The notes under the pieces were generated by a model that did not search any database, had not been told where the DNA came from, and saw only the letters and a program-made list of their open reading frames with translations. Shown here in pieces: positions 29,796 through 40,001 of a stretch of DNA of 64,000 nucleotides. The stretch is from positions 1 through 64,000 of the forward strand of contig NW_021629766.1 of the NCBI RefSeq assembly GCF_900700375.1, written 5' to 3'. Positions within the stretch are counted from its first letter, which is position 1. Every line of letters starts with the position of its first letter. Source of the stretch: Denticeps clupeoides. Taxonomy: Eukaryota > Chordata > Actinopteri > Clupeiformes > Denticipitidae. The position numbers were made by a program, and so were the translations under genes.

Positions 29796-30520
29796 TCAGT
29801 CTTCGTCCTCGTCCTCCGCCGCGGCCCTCAGCGCCCGCTCCTCCTGCGGCGTGGGGTCCGCCTCCTCGGTCACCTCCGGCCCGCCGGGGAACTCGCGCTG
29901 GGGGTCGGGGGGCAGCGCCGGCGAGAAGGCCGCGTCGCTCTTCACGCCCCAGCCGATGTAAACGTTCTCGAACTTCCTGCGGGGAGACCGGGACGCGGTG
30001 ATGACGGGCGACGCCCCCGGCCGGCGGTGGCGGGTCTTACCTTCCGCGGGCGTAGGCGTGGGCTCCCGGCCACAGGTTGGAGCGGACGTAGGCCACGGCG
30101 AAGCGGGGGACGAGGGCGGAGGACAGCCGGGAGCTCCACGGTGGCAGCCGGTCGATTTCTACACCAAACGCAGAAACGTGGCGCGTTACCGTGGTTACGG
30201 AGGAGGAGGCGGACCGGCGGCATCTCGCACGCTCACCTGCGTCTTCAGACAGCGGGGTGAAGATGGCGGGTCCTTCCTCCCGTTCCGGCTCCTCCTCCTC
30301 CTCTTCATCTTCATCAGGTTCCGCCGCCGGTTTCTCCGCCGGGTTCACCCACACGCAGCGGCCTTGGACGAACCGCAGTATCAGCGGCGGGTTCTAGAAG
30401 GTCCGAGGTGACGGTTAAATACGAAGGACGGACCTGAGTCAGGATGTGCGGGACGTGGTGCACCCAGGAGCGCCTTCCCTTCTCTGTCCTGGCGTCCATC
30501 ATCTGTCTGTTTCTTCTTCT
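29796..30520 (-). pseudogene. Radial spoke head protein (RSPH6A/RSPH4A) C-terminal fragment
   Basis: Minus-strand exons: about 30500-30450 (RRSWVHHVPHILTQ), about 30401-30237 (GRCVWVNPAEKPAAEPDEDE, an acidic run, GPAIFTPLSEDA), 30158-30041 (EIDRLPPWSSRLSSALVPRF then AVAYVRSNLWPGAHAYARGR) and 29976-29796 (KFENVYIGWGVKSDAAFSPA ... ending AAAEDEDED and TGA). This matches the conserved C-terminal half of the RSPH4A/6A family (WVHHxQHILPQGRCxWVNP, RSNLWPGAxA, KFENxYIGWG), a component of axonemal radial spokes in motile cilia. The N-terminal half and promoter are absent; the linkage of the first two exons is unclear. Coding frames in the seen exons are open. Confidence 0.75.
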
Positions 30521-30530
30521 TTTTTCCCGC

Positions 30531-30785
30531 GTCGTCACTCATCATCTCGTCATCTGACCTCAGGCGCTAATCTCGCGAGAACTGCCACCTTCAGTACCTG
30601 TAGTAGCTACTGCAGGCGGCACTTATCGCGACATTAGCGACACAACTCAGATTATTTTTTTTAAATAACGCAGATTAAAATACGGGAGATTTACGGGAAA
30701 ATACTAATACGGGAGGACGGCGGGAAAGAACGGGCCAAAACGGGATACTTGACAGGTATGCCCTGGGGACACAGTCAGGGTTAAG
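30531..30785. other. Non-coding, with an ACGGGA-rich transposon-terminus-like stretch
   Basis: 30675-30760 is packed with ACGGGA words (TACGGGAGATTTACGGGAAA and onward) and ends CTTGACAGGTATG. This looks like the terminus of a common fish DNA transposon, from memory; family not assigned. No gene seen. Confidence 0.4.
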
Positions 30786-30789
30786 CGTC

Positions 30790-30890
30790 CCGCTCAGGGA
30801 CACGATGGTAGTAAGTGGGGTTTGAACCTGGAACTTTGTGCTCTTCCGGTTCAGACGCGAGCGTGTTAGCCAAGTGTAAAACACACCAAT
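30790..30890 (-). mobile_element. tRNA-derived SINE remnant upstream of copy 2
   Basis: Reverse orientation of the SINE at 19010-19155, with its tail replaced by CCCTGGGGACACAGTCAGGG sequence on the left. Confidence 0.5.
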
Positions 30891-31019
30891 AATAATGATT
30901 AAAAAGTGAAAGTGGCAGTAATTTGATTTGGGACAAATAGCGTTGACAGCACCTTGTGTGTGTGGAGTTTACATGTTCTTCTGTCTCGGTGTGGGTTTCC
31001 TCCTGATTCACTGTCCAGA

Positions 31020-31232
31020 GAGGCACTTTTTTTTCAGCAAGAACAAGAGCCCAGAATTAATGTGATTGGCTGATATAGTTTTTTTCAGCCAATCACAATG
31101 TTTCTGAGCTCTTGTTCTGTAGCGTAATCAGCTGAGTGAAACCAGCCAATCACAATGTTCTTAAGATCTTGTTCCTCCATCTGATTGGCTGAAAAAAAAG
31201 TGACATCATCAGCTTCGCTCTATTTAAGAGGT
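31020..31232 (+). promoter_or_regulatory. TATA plus four CCAAT-box promoter of coiled-coil gene copy 2
   Basis: CCAAT boxes at about 31074 (GATTGGC), 31088 (GCCAATC), 31145 (GCCAATC) and 31183 (GATTGGC), and a TATA-like CTATTTAAG near 31219-31227, about 65-70 bp before the ATG at 31291. GCCAATCACAATGTT repeats at a 57-bp spacing. The first pair faces each other around a TTTTT spacer and can form a hairpin. CCAAT spacing suggests NF-Y-type control; inference. Confidence 0.65.
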
Positions 31233-31290
31233 GAGCCGTGAAGAGCTTAATCATTTCAGATTTACGAGAGTTCAGTATAGAGGTAGAGAA

Positions 31291-32346
31291 ATGAAGGCGT
31301 GGAAGGCGTGGAAGAAGTTTGTTAGGTGGACCAAGCGTCGCTTCTTCAAGAAGGACGTTTCCGTTGAGCCCAAAATGACCGATCTGAAATCAGCTCAGAT
31401 GGGTCAGGTTGAGGTGTTCGGGGAACAGCTCGGCACACTCGAGGCGGTGACGGAGACATTCCTGGAAAGGGATCCCGGTCATCGTAAAGAAGTGGAGGAG
31501 ATGTTCATGGCCTCTAATAATAATCTGGAGATGGCTATTCGTGACACGACACAGAACAGCCTGGCTTGGCGTGAAGAGCTGAGGCAAATTGCCATCCAGG
31601 AGGCTGAGAATGAAGTAAAAGAAAGACTGAGAGAAGAACAAGATCTGGAACGGCTGCAATGTGAGGAGCTTGAAGCACAGCTGAACGTGGAGAGACACAA
31701 CAGAGAAGAAGCAGAAAGGCGTTTCTGTAACGTGAGAGAAACTGGAAAGCAGATGGAGATGGAGACACAGCTCCATACGCAGCTGGGGAGCATGCAGGCT
31801 CTTTATGAAGAGACGCTGCAGAACGAGAAGAAGGAGCAGGAAACGCTGAGAAGTCAAATGACAGATGAGCAGAGCAGGAGAGAGAAAGCTGAAAAAGAGC
31901 TTGAAGCAAAAAGAGAAAGCAGGAAAGAGGCAGAGAGGCTTCTCCTGGAGACAGAGACAAAGTTCCGTCATCAGCTGGAGAGCAAAGACAGTCTCCACGA
32001 GGAGACGCTCCAGCAAATGAAAAAGGAACTCGAGATGATGACAGCCGAACGTGACCATGAGCACAGAGCACGAGAAGAACTTGAAAAAGTGCTCCTTGAA
32101 GAAACATCTACCAGGAACGAACTGGAAAAACGTTTCCAGGACTTAAACAATACAAGCAAGAGGCAGGAGATTGAGGAAACCCTGAAGGTCCTCCTCAGAA
32201 GGGAGAAGGAACTGTGTGGGCAACTCGTGCAGACCGCGTACATGAGAGCAGCACTGGAGCATCTTCGAGAAGCTTCACAAGGAGACGTGGAGAAAAGAAA
32301 ACAGTACAAGAACCAGGCTGTCCAGGTTGATCTGGGAGGCTGGTGA
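31291..32346 (+). CDS. Intronless coiled-coil protein, copy 2 (351 aa), function unknown
   Basis: Same protein as the gene at 17561-18607: basic N-terminus (MKAWKAWKKFVRWTKRRFFK), then a charged coiled coil from about residue 93 to 333 with two related 60-residue repeats, and the C-terminus QAVQVDLGGW. It differs by a 9-bp tandem duplication (GCGTGGAAG) adding three residues (KAW) and by a handful of substitutions such as KQ to MQ near the repeat boundary. The first ATG at 31291 follows a TATA/CCAAT promoter at a plausible distance. AATAAA lies at about 32410, 64 bp past the stop. Preservation of an open frame in both full copies argues for function or very recent duplication. No known family assigned. 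Confidence 0.65.
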   Translation: MKAWKAWKKFVRWTKRRFFKKDVSVEPKMTDLKSAQMGQVEVFGEQLGTLEAVTETFLERDPGHRKEVEEMFMASNNNLEMAIRDTTQNSLAWREELRQIAIQEAENEVKERLREEQDLERLQCEELEAQLNVERHNREEAERRFCNVRETGKQMEMETQLHTQLGSMQALYEETLQNEKKEQETLRSQMTDEQSRREKAEKELEAKRESRKEAERLLLETETKFRHQLESKDSLHEETLQQMKKELEMMTAERDHEHRAREELEKVLLEETSTRNELEKRFQDLNNTSKRQEIEETLKVLLRREKELCGQLVQTAYMRAALEHLREASQGDVEKRKQYKNQAVQVDLGGW

Positions 32347-32579
32347 ACAGGACGCAGCTATGCGGACATCGCAAAGGCGAGCGTAACATGAGCGTTATTA
32401 CAAAATGCAAATAAAGAATCTATATAGAAAAGATAAATGAAATCTCCTTTGACTTTCTTGAGCTTCACACGTCCAAAACACAAGACAAACATTAAAAACC
32501 ATGTTGTATAGTTCACCATGTACTATATTTCACTTGGATTATATACAACTATATTATTTTACGTGTTCCGTAACAACAC

Positions 32580-32715
32580 ATTTACATTCAGTAGTGACGG
32601 GGACAGTCCCCCTGGGGACAGAGGGACACGATGGTAGTAAGTGGGGTTTGAACCTGGAACTTGGTGCTCTTCTGGTTCAGACGCGAGTGTGTTGGCCAAG
32701 TGTAAAACACACCAA
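32580..32715 (-). mobile_element. tRNA-derived SINE remnant downstream of copy 2
   Basis: Inverted counterpart of 17195-17340, box B readable as GGGGTTTGAACCTGG on the plus strand. Confidence 0.55.
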
Positions 32716-32754
32716 TAATAATGATTAAAAAGTGAAAGTGGCAGTAAACAAGAA

Positions 32755-33200
32755 TCTACCTCTATGTACCATCCGACCTCTACAACTCATACAGGACGAA
32801 GCAGCACGACTGATGTTCAACCTTCCCAAGTTCTCCACACCGCCCCTCTGCTACGTTCCCTCCACCGGCTCCCAGTAGCTGCACGCATCAGGTTCTAAAT
32901 ACTGATGCTGGCCTACAAAGCCAAACATGGAGTAGCACCATCCTACCTCACAGCCCTTATTACACCTCGCACTGCACCTGGTATACTCCGAGCCTCCAGT
33001 ACTTCTTTAGAGAATATTTAGATGAACTTGTAACCTTCTTCTTGTCAAACTTGTGTACAGAATCTACAACAGAATGAATAAAAAGATTGTATTCATAGTT
33101 GGGGTCCTAGTGAACCGGAATTGATCTCTTCATCAATGGTAACTTGAAAGCACGTTGTAAGTCGCTCTGCCAAATGCCGTAATTGTAAATATGACACGGT
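32755..33200 (+). mobile_element. L2/CR1-like LINE 3' end, internally deleted
   Basis: Sense orientation: CATCCGACCTCTACAACTCA (LINE coding 3' part) through AGCCTCCAGT at 33000, then a jump to CTTTAGAGAATATTTAGATG and the 3' UTR and tail (GTAAGTCGCTCTGCCAAATG). It forms the inverted counterpart of the LINE next to the first coiled-coil block. Confidence 0.7.
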
Positions 33201-33340
33201 GTAATAAAGTGCTCATCATCATTTCTAACTGTGTCTTGTATGAAATATCTATTTAGGGCAGCTAGACATGATTCTTCTCATGTCCTGATTGGTCTGTTTA
33301 AGTTCTCACCTGCAACATTGAGTTTTTTAGCTGTAATACG

Positions 33341-33572
33341 ATATGGCGACACGGTCCAAGTGTGGCCCCGTAATCGGAAGGTTGCAGGTGTGGATGCCGA
33401 ACCACCAAGGTCCCCTGGTTCAAAGCACGGTCCCCACAATCTGCTCCCCGGGCGCCTGTCATGGTGCCCACTGCTCACCAAGGGTGACGGTTAAATACAG
33501 AGGACACGTTTCACCGTGTCACCGTGTGCTGTGCTGCGGTGTTTCACAATGACAATCACTTCACTTTCACTT
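33341..33572 (+). mobile_element. tRNA-derived SINE of otocephalan-fish type
   Basis: Head with GTAATCGGAAGGTTGCAGGT (tRNA-like), body CTGCTCCCCGGGCGCCTGTC and CTGCTCACCAAGGGTGACGG, end CAATGACAATCACTTCACTT. This body and tail are familiar from SINEs in herring-like and related fishes (memory-based). Slightly diverged; full length or nearly so. Confidence 0.65.
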
Positions 33573-34136
33573 GTAGAACCTGACAGAGTTCTAACCGTGA
33601 AGCTGTGTGCCATCACTAAGAGCTGAGTACGTTCCAGAGACAGTTCCAGAACAAATCGCAGTCTCGCTTTGTTGGCGCAGGTAAACCGCTTCGGGTCGAC
33701 CAGAGTTGTGGAAGTGGAGCACGTTGATTAATCGGACTGACCGTTACTGACCTGTTGCCATGGAGACCATTGGTCGAAAAATTTGCATCCACTCATTGGA
33801 TTCATTATCCAATTTATTCCCTTTAACTTGCATGATATTACACCATTCGACGTGGACGGGAAAAGTCTCTGTATTTTAAATAGCTTTTAAAAGTAACAAA
33901 TTGAAAATAGTTTTAAATATGCATCATGGCAAGCCCTATTAGTGACTAATCACTTTTAATCGATTGAGTCCGAACAAAAACATTTATTGACATGTGCAAA
34001 TTGACGTTTCTGAGACTTTCATTGTTCAATCTAATGCCAGAGAAAATTTAAGTTTAAAGACGTTATTGTCATTGCACAATCATACTTAGTACTACAGCAC
34101 GACGAAATTGAGGTCCTGTACAGCAGTCCCAGTGCA
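33573..34136. other. Non-coding; no recognised element
   Basis: AT-rich sequence with no convincing gene, RNA or repeat boundary. Confidence 0.4.
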
Positions 34137-34240
34137 AGATAAGATAAGATAAACCTTTATTAGTCCCACAAGTGGGAAATTGCACTTGTCACGGCAGAAA
34201 GTGACAGAAGCAGAAGGTAATAGCATCACAAAAAAATAAC
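34137..34240 (-). mobile_element. Rex-type LINE 3' end fragment
   Basis: Plus strand reads AAGATAAGATAAACCTTTAT then TAGTCCCACAAGTGGGAAAT; its reverse complement ends in GGACTAATAAAGG plus TTATCTTATCTT repeats, the tail typical of fish Rex-type LINEs. Only the last 100 bp is present. Confidence 0.55.
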
Positions 34241-34960
34241 ATAAATATGTATCTGTATAAGTAGTGATTAAAATATACTTTATGTCAAAAATGATTGATG
34301 ACATATCAGCATAAGGAAAAAGCGCATGATTTATGACCACCTACCCTTCTACCTTCTCCCCTTCTCCACCGGACACCCAGCGCGTAATTTATGACCTCCT
34401 TCCCTCTCCCCTCTCTCACCCTTGGACACCCAGCGCATCCTCTCACAGTCTTAGATGTCATATAATCACTTATACAAGCTTTTAAAAAAACAGATGTCAT
34501 ATCACTAGTTTACAAACTATGGCTGTTGTGGGAGAGGTCATAAACCGGTATACCTCTACTTTTAAAACAGAAACCTTATTTTTAAGTGTATGGTTTTACT
34601 CAACCTACTGTTTCAGTGTTTAACACGTTTAAACACAATACTTACACAAACTTATTTTAAAAATACAAACGCATACGCTATTCATATACTGACTGAATAT
34701 GGTAGAATCCCATTTTGTATGTAGGAAGCATCACAGCACCTTCTCGCCCCAGTCTATCGCTCTCTCCCTTGTGTCACATTACAGATGTCATATACACTTA
34801 GACTAACTTTTAAAACAGATGTCTTATCACTTGTTTACAACTATGGCCATTGCTAATGGCTTATGACCCCATTTCTCCCAAAGCCATCCCTTTCCCCACC
34901 GCACTTCCCTTCCCGGTTTCATCTCACATTCTTCCCCGACACCTTGCAGAGTCTCATATT

Positions 34961-34997
<37 letters not shown>

Positions 34998-35162
34998 AGA
35001 CTATTTTTAAAACCATATTTTAATGATATATGGTTTAAAAGGATTTCTAGTTAAAGAAAAACACAATACACAATACTTATTTTAAATATACAACACATTC
35101 AGTCGTTTTTCCAAAAGATACATAACACAATGGTATGTAGGAGGCATCACATCACTGGCACG

Positions 35163-35215
<53 letters not shown>

Positions 35216-37620
35216 TTTTTCTTTTTCTTGCTAAAATAAAACTAATCATAACACTGTTTTATTAACAAACCTTTCTCACAGAAACGTTAACAAACTATAA
35301 TTTCTATTTAATTGAACCACACACAGACTTCTGTTTATCAAACTGATATATTTATGAACATGAAAAAAAAACTCTCAAATCCTACTTTAAAACGTTGAAA
35401 ACCACAATTCTTTTTAATCATGTTTTTTTTTTCCATTTTGGATTATGTAATGATAATTGTTGGAAAAATGTATATATGTTATCATGTAATTACTTCTTTT
35501 ATTCATATCCTTTAAGCACGAATATGTATTAATCCTTGGAATATTACTGACAACTCTTAATCATTAACAAATCTCAGAGCAAAGGTTTTAAGCTTGCAGG
35601 ACAGCATGACCGCGACCTGAGGACCAACAACAAGCAGACTATGATGAACCAGAGTCCAATCACCTGAAGAATCTACAGACGAAGATGAACATGTCACCAT
35701 GTCACCATGACTCGACCCAAGATCAATTCATAAGACTACGTGTAATACACAATTATTAACTAATATGGTGTGATTTTATGTGAACCCTAATGAACCTACC
35801 AAATAAAAGAAGGAGATGCGATGAAGGACGCCTGAGCTTTTGGAGGCCTGTTGTAAGGCGTGACTTCCATTCGCTCTCCTTGCAAGTAAAATGGACTCAA
35901 ATGCTTTGTGTCTTTCTTCTCTTTGTTTAGTAAATGTTAGACTGACAGATAAACCTAACATTTAATATTGAAAAATATACCTACACACTTCTAACCACTT
36001 TTTGTAGTTGTTGTAGTTCACATCAGACATATATATATTTTAGACATGATTTTTTATTATTATTATCAAGTAACTTCAAATAAATTTCTCATGTTAACAA
36101 TTTCATATTTTCTAAAATCGTATCAAGAGGTGTGATTTTTAGAGAGGGGGGTTGTGACTTTTAGGGCTATAATATCAAGAATTTAAAGTTTCAGTTATTT
36201 TTTTAACCTTCTTATGCTGAAGGGCTTCACTGTTCGTATATTTACTATTTGTATGATTGACACACACACACACACACACACACACACCCACACAACATAC
36301 TTTTTCTTTTCCTTGCTAAAATAATTTATTAAAATAATAATAAACTAATAATAAACTAATAAACTAGGTATTTCATTTATGGTTTTCAGATGATATGACA
36401 CACAAAACGTTAATAAACTCTAATTTTTATTTAGTTGAACCATACACAGACTTTTGTTTAACAAACTGATATATTTATGAACATGAAATATTTTTTTCAA
36501 GATTCTTTTCAGAAAAAAAAAAATCCTACATTTATTAACAATGTTAATTTCTTCTGAAACCATCCCAGCTTGTGACCGCTCCTCATTGGCAGTAACAAGA
36601 TCTTCACCACCCAGCAGATAACCAACTACTATTTAGTGCTCGCTTGAAACTGATGTTTGCAAAAATGACCATTGTTGGTGGTTTACGAACCCCTCATATC
36701 AATGACACAGACCCACAGTTCACACACCCTTAGACTATCTTTTAAAACAGAAACCTTGTTTTTCACTCAAGGATTTACTCAACCTATTGTTTCAGTGTTA
36801 AACACATACTAAACACAATACTAATTTTAATACAATGCAAACACTGTTAATATACGTACTGAATATGGTATCCCATCAGTCATTTTCCAAAAGATACATC
36901 ACATAATGGTATGTAGGAAGCATCACACCATTGACACAGGACATAACCTGTTCGCACACACACACACACAAACAGACTTTTCCATGCCAAAATAAAACTA
37001 ATCATAATGCTGATTTATGAACAAACCTTTCTCCAAAGGTGTCTCATCTATGGTTTTCAGATGATATGCCACACAAAAACTAATCGTAACAATGTTTTAT
37101 GAACAAACCGTTCTCCAAAGGTGTCTCATCTTTGGTTTTCAGAAGATATGCCGCACAGAAATGTTAACAAACTATAATTTCTATTTAATGAACCTCACAC
37201 AGACTTCTGTTTATCAAACTGATATATTTATGAACATTGAAAAAACTTTTCAACATTCTTTTTAATCATGTTTTTCCACTATGGATTATGTAATGATAAT
37301 ATTGAAAATATATACCTACTCACTTTCTAACCACTTTTTAATATAGTTCACATCAGACATATATATATTTTAGACATGGTTTTTAATATTATTATCAAGT
37401 AACTTCAAATAAATTTCTCATGTTAACAATTTCATATTTTCTGAAATCGTATCAAGGGGTGCGATTTTTAGGGAGGGGGCATGCAACTTTAGGGCTATAA
37501 TATCAAAGAATTTAAAGTTTATTTATTTGTATATTTTTTCTACAGTATATTTGTATTTTTTTATCCTTCTGATGCTGAAGTGCTTCATTGTTCGCAGATT
37601 TTCTATCTGTATGATTGATT
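34241..37620. repeat. Degenerate AT-rich tandem repeat region with (CA)n tracts
   Basis: No gene seen. Several segments recur in the same order: a (CA)n tract, then CTAATCATAAC, then ACAAACTATAATTTCTATTT, then AACTGATATATTTATGAACA (copies at about 35228-35365, 36309-36485 and 36975-37235). A further segment (TTCACATCAGACATATATAT ... AACAATTTCATATTTTCT) occurs at 35965-36190 and 37300-37520. Motifs about an actively duplicated, now diverged, unit of roughly 0.7-1.9 kb. (CA)n tracts: 34962-34995, 35163-35212 and 36260-36294. Confidence 0.65.
35458..35960 (+). mobile_element. Solo LTR, retrovirus-like (503 bp)
   Basis: TGTTGG at the left and CCTAACA at the right, AATAAAAG near 35801, followed by a U5-like stretch. 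The empty site is visible in the sister repeat copy near 37285-37297 (GTAATGATAATATTG), and flanks show a rough 4-6 bp duplication (GATAAT, TTTAAT). Only a single LTR remains. Older than the LTR element at 13164, judging by its blurred duplication. Confidence 0.6.
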
Positions 37621-37626
37621 CTCGCT

Positions 37627-38005
37627 GGTCATATTATTAGGTAGACCTCGTTAGTACTCGGGTGGACCACCTTATGCCTTTAGAACCACCTTATTCTTCA
37701 TGGCATAGCCTCAAAAAGGTGTGGAAATATTTCTCAGATATATTGAGCCATACAGACATGATAGCATCATGTAGCTGCGGCAGATTTGTCTGCTGGTTGT
37801 CTATGATATCCGAAGCCAATATCCGAAGGTGTTCTGTTTGGATTGAGTCCTGGTGAATGTAGAGTACAGCGAACTCAATGTCATGTTCAAGTAACTAGAC
37901 TGAGATAGTTTGAGCTTTGTGACTTGGTGTATTATGCTGTATTTAAGTAGCCATCAAGTAGCCATACACTGTGGTAATAAGGGAATGGACATGTCAGCAG
38001 CAATA
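37627..38005 (-). mobile_element. Tc1/mariner transposase C-terminal relic, left arm
   Basis: The minus strand resembles fish Tc1-like transposase 3' sequence: GAACATGACATTGAGTTCGC (cf. EHDNEFT), CACCAGGACTCAATCCAAAC (cf. SPDLNPIE), GATGCTATCATGTCTGTATG (cf. DAIMSIW) and ACTAACGAGGTCTACCTAAT near the terminus. The frame is decayed with many stops and indels, and the N-terminal DNA-binding part is absent. A dead DNA transposon. Confidence 0.6.
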
Positions 38006-38448
38006 CTAATTTATGTGTACATCTATGGTATTTATCAGAAAGCCTTATCCAGAGTGACTTACAATCGGTAGTTACATGGACAGCCCCCCCCCCTGAGAGA
38101 CCAACACCAGCCTGAACCACTAGATCCAGGGTTGGATGCATCCATGCTTACATAATGATTACACCACATTTTGACCCTACCAACAGAATGTTAAATTGTT
38201 TTGATAATTCTCCAGTCTTCAGTTTTCTAGTTAATAAAGTAGAATAAAAAAAAAAAAATTAAATATACTTTTTGGCATTTACTGTCAATATTACTCTTCC
38301 ACAAATAACTTGAAAATACTAAAGATCCTTCAATACAAATCAGATATTTTAAACTTGATGTGACAATGACAACATATGACAACCACCACATATCTTTTTA
38401 AACACAAGACAATATATGTTTTAATGCAACCCAGCAACATTACTTCAT
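38006..38448. other. Non-coding with a LINE/SINE tail fragment
   Basis: 38030-38075 (AAAGCCTTATCCAGAGTGAC, TTACAATCGGTAGTTACATG) resembles the antisense tail of fish L2-type LINE/SINE elements. No gene seen from here to the 5S array. The mirror image is at 62000-62450. Confidence 0.45.
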
Positions 38449-39079
38449 GGCCATTTACAAGAACCCTCTAAGGTGTCAGTGCTGAACTGTTTGGTTGAAA
38501 AACTTAAATCCCCCCAAAAAATCCAATAATTGGCTAACAATTGGCATAAACATATGAGGTGCTGCTTTTCTAATGCTTACAAAAAAACAAACACTAAGTT
38601 TACTAAATAATGAGGTCTTATCAGGTCTTATCAGTGAACAATACCGAGATAATTATAAAAAAATTATTATAAAAATGCATGAATTAATTATTCCTCGCAC
38701 TCATACTGTACTTGGAGAAAATGGAATGTTTTGTGGTAACGTTTAGCACTGTTACGCGCACTATTACGCACACTTGTGCTTGCTCTGGAACGGGCAGATG
38801 GTCGTCCTGGTGGCAGCGCTGATCAGACAGCCGTGTATACATTTATTTTAGCAAAGTAACTGTATTCGGATTATCACTCATTTAAACGGTACATGCATTC
38901 CGTCACTCCCCAACACTGTCCACATACATTGGTTGTTCTGACATTTTGAGTCTGCCCTTTATCCTGTGACATCAACAAGGCTTTTTGTCTACACAACTGT
39001 TGCTAACCGGATCTTTTCTCTTTTTCAGACCTGGTAAACCCTACATATGGTTGTGCATGACAGTAGATCACCAGTTTCT
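38449..39079. other. Non-coding flank next to the 5S array
   Basis: AT-rich, no gene, repeat head or RNA gene recognised. Mirrored at 61371-62000. Confidence 0.4.
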
Positions 39080-39212
39080 TCTTTTTAACTGTTGAAAAAC
39101 TTCCTAGGCTTGAAAACATATCACAGAGTGAAAATACCTCTTAACTTACTTTAGATAAAAACTAACAAAGCGATGCAAAAAAACTTCATTTTAAAAAGTT
39201 TTTCAACACTTA

Positions 39213-39332
39213 AAGCTTACAGCACCTGGTATTCCCAGGAGGTCTACCATCCAAGTACTAAGCAGGCCCAAGCCTTCTTAGCTTCCGAGATCAGACGAGA
39301 CCGGGCGTTCTTGGGCTAGTATGGCCGTAAGC
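39213..39332 (-). rRNA. 5S rRNA gene, first of array 1
   Basis: 120 nt, from GCTTACGGCCATAC (5' end at 39332) to CTGTAAGCTT (39213). Carries private changes (GGGCTAGTATGG, TACTAAGCAGG on the plus strand), as is common for edge units. Confidence 0.75.
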
Positions 39333-40001
39333 AATCTCTGCTTGAAAATCTTGGACTTTAAACAACCTAAGCTTGAAAACATATCACAGAGTGAAAATAC
39401 CTCTTAACTTACTTTAGATAAAAACTAACAAAGCGATGCAAAAAAACTTCATTTTAAAATGTTTTTCAACAGTTAAAGCTTACAGCACCTGGTATTCCCA
39501 GGAGGTCCTCTATCCAAGTACTAACCAGGCCCAAGCCTTCTTAGCTTCCGAGATCAGACGAGACCGGGCGTTCTTGGGCTGGTATGGCCGTAAGCAATCT
39601 CTGCTTGAAAATCTTGGACTTTAAACAACCTAGGCTTGAAAACATATCACAGAATGAAAATACCTCTTAACTTACTTTAGATAAAAACTAACAAAGTTAT
39701 GCAAAAAAATTTCATTTTAAAAGGTTTTTCAACAGTTAAAGCTTACAGCACCTGGTATTCCCAGGAGGTCTTCCATCCAAGTACTAACCAGGCCCAAGCC
39801 TTCTTAGCTTCCGAGATCAGATGAGACCGGACGTTCTTGGGCTGGTATGGCCGTAAGCAATCTCTGCTTGAAAATCTTGGACTTTAAACAACCTAGGCTT
39901 GAAAACATATCACAGAGTGAAAATACCTCTTAACTTACTTTAGATAAAAACTAACAAAGCGATGCAAAAAAACTTCATTTTAAAAAGTTTTTCAACACTT
40001 A

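Larger units (their letters stand above)
30786..32760. repeat. Inverted duplicate of 17160-19100 (coiled-coil gene block)
   Basis: Reverse complement of the first coiled-coil block, from the SINE at one end through promoter, gene, 3' flank and second SINE. A few substitutions and a 9-bp insertion separate the copies. Confidence 0.9.
36449..39079 (+). repeat. Left arm of a large inverted repeat flanking the 5S locus
   Basis: 2631 bp matching the reverse complement of 61371-64000 with only scattered differences (for example TATTTCTCAG here against TATTCCTCAG there, and GCCGCACAGAAATG against GCCGCACAAAAACG). The right arm runs off the window, so the repeat may be longer. Contains a Tc1 relic and a LINE/SINE tail fragment (38030-38110), otherwise non-coding. 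Confidence 0.9.

Noticed and set aside
33231-33552. Frames of 67-87 codons near the SINE
   Set aside because: They overlap the tRNA-derived SINE and have no independent support.
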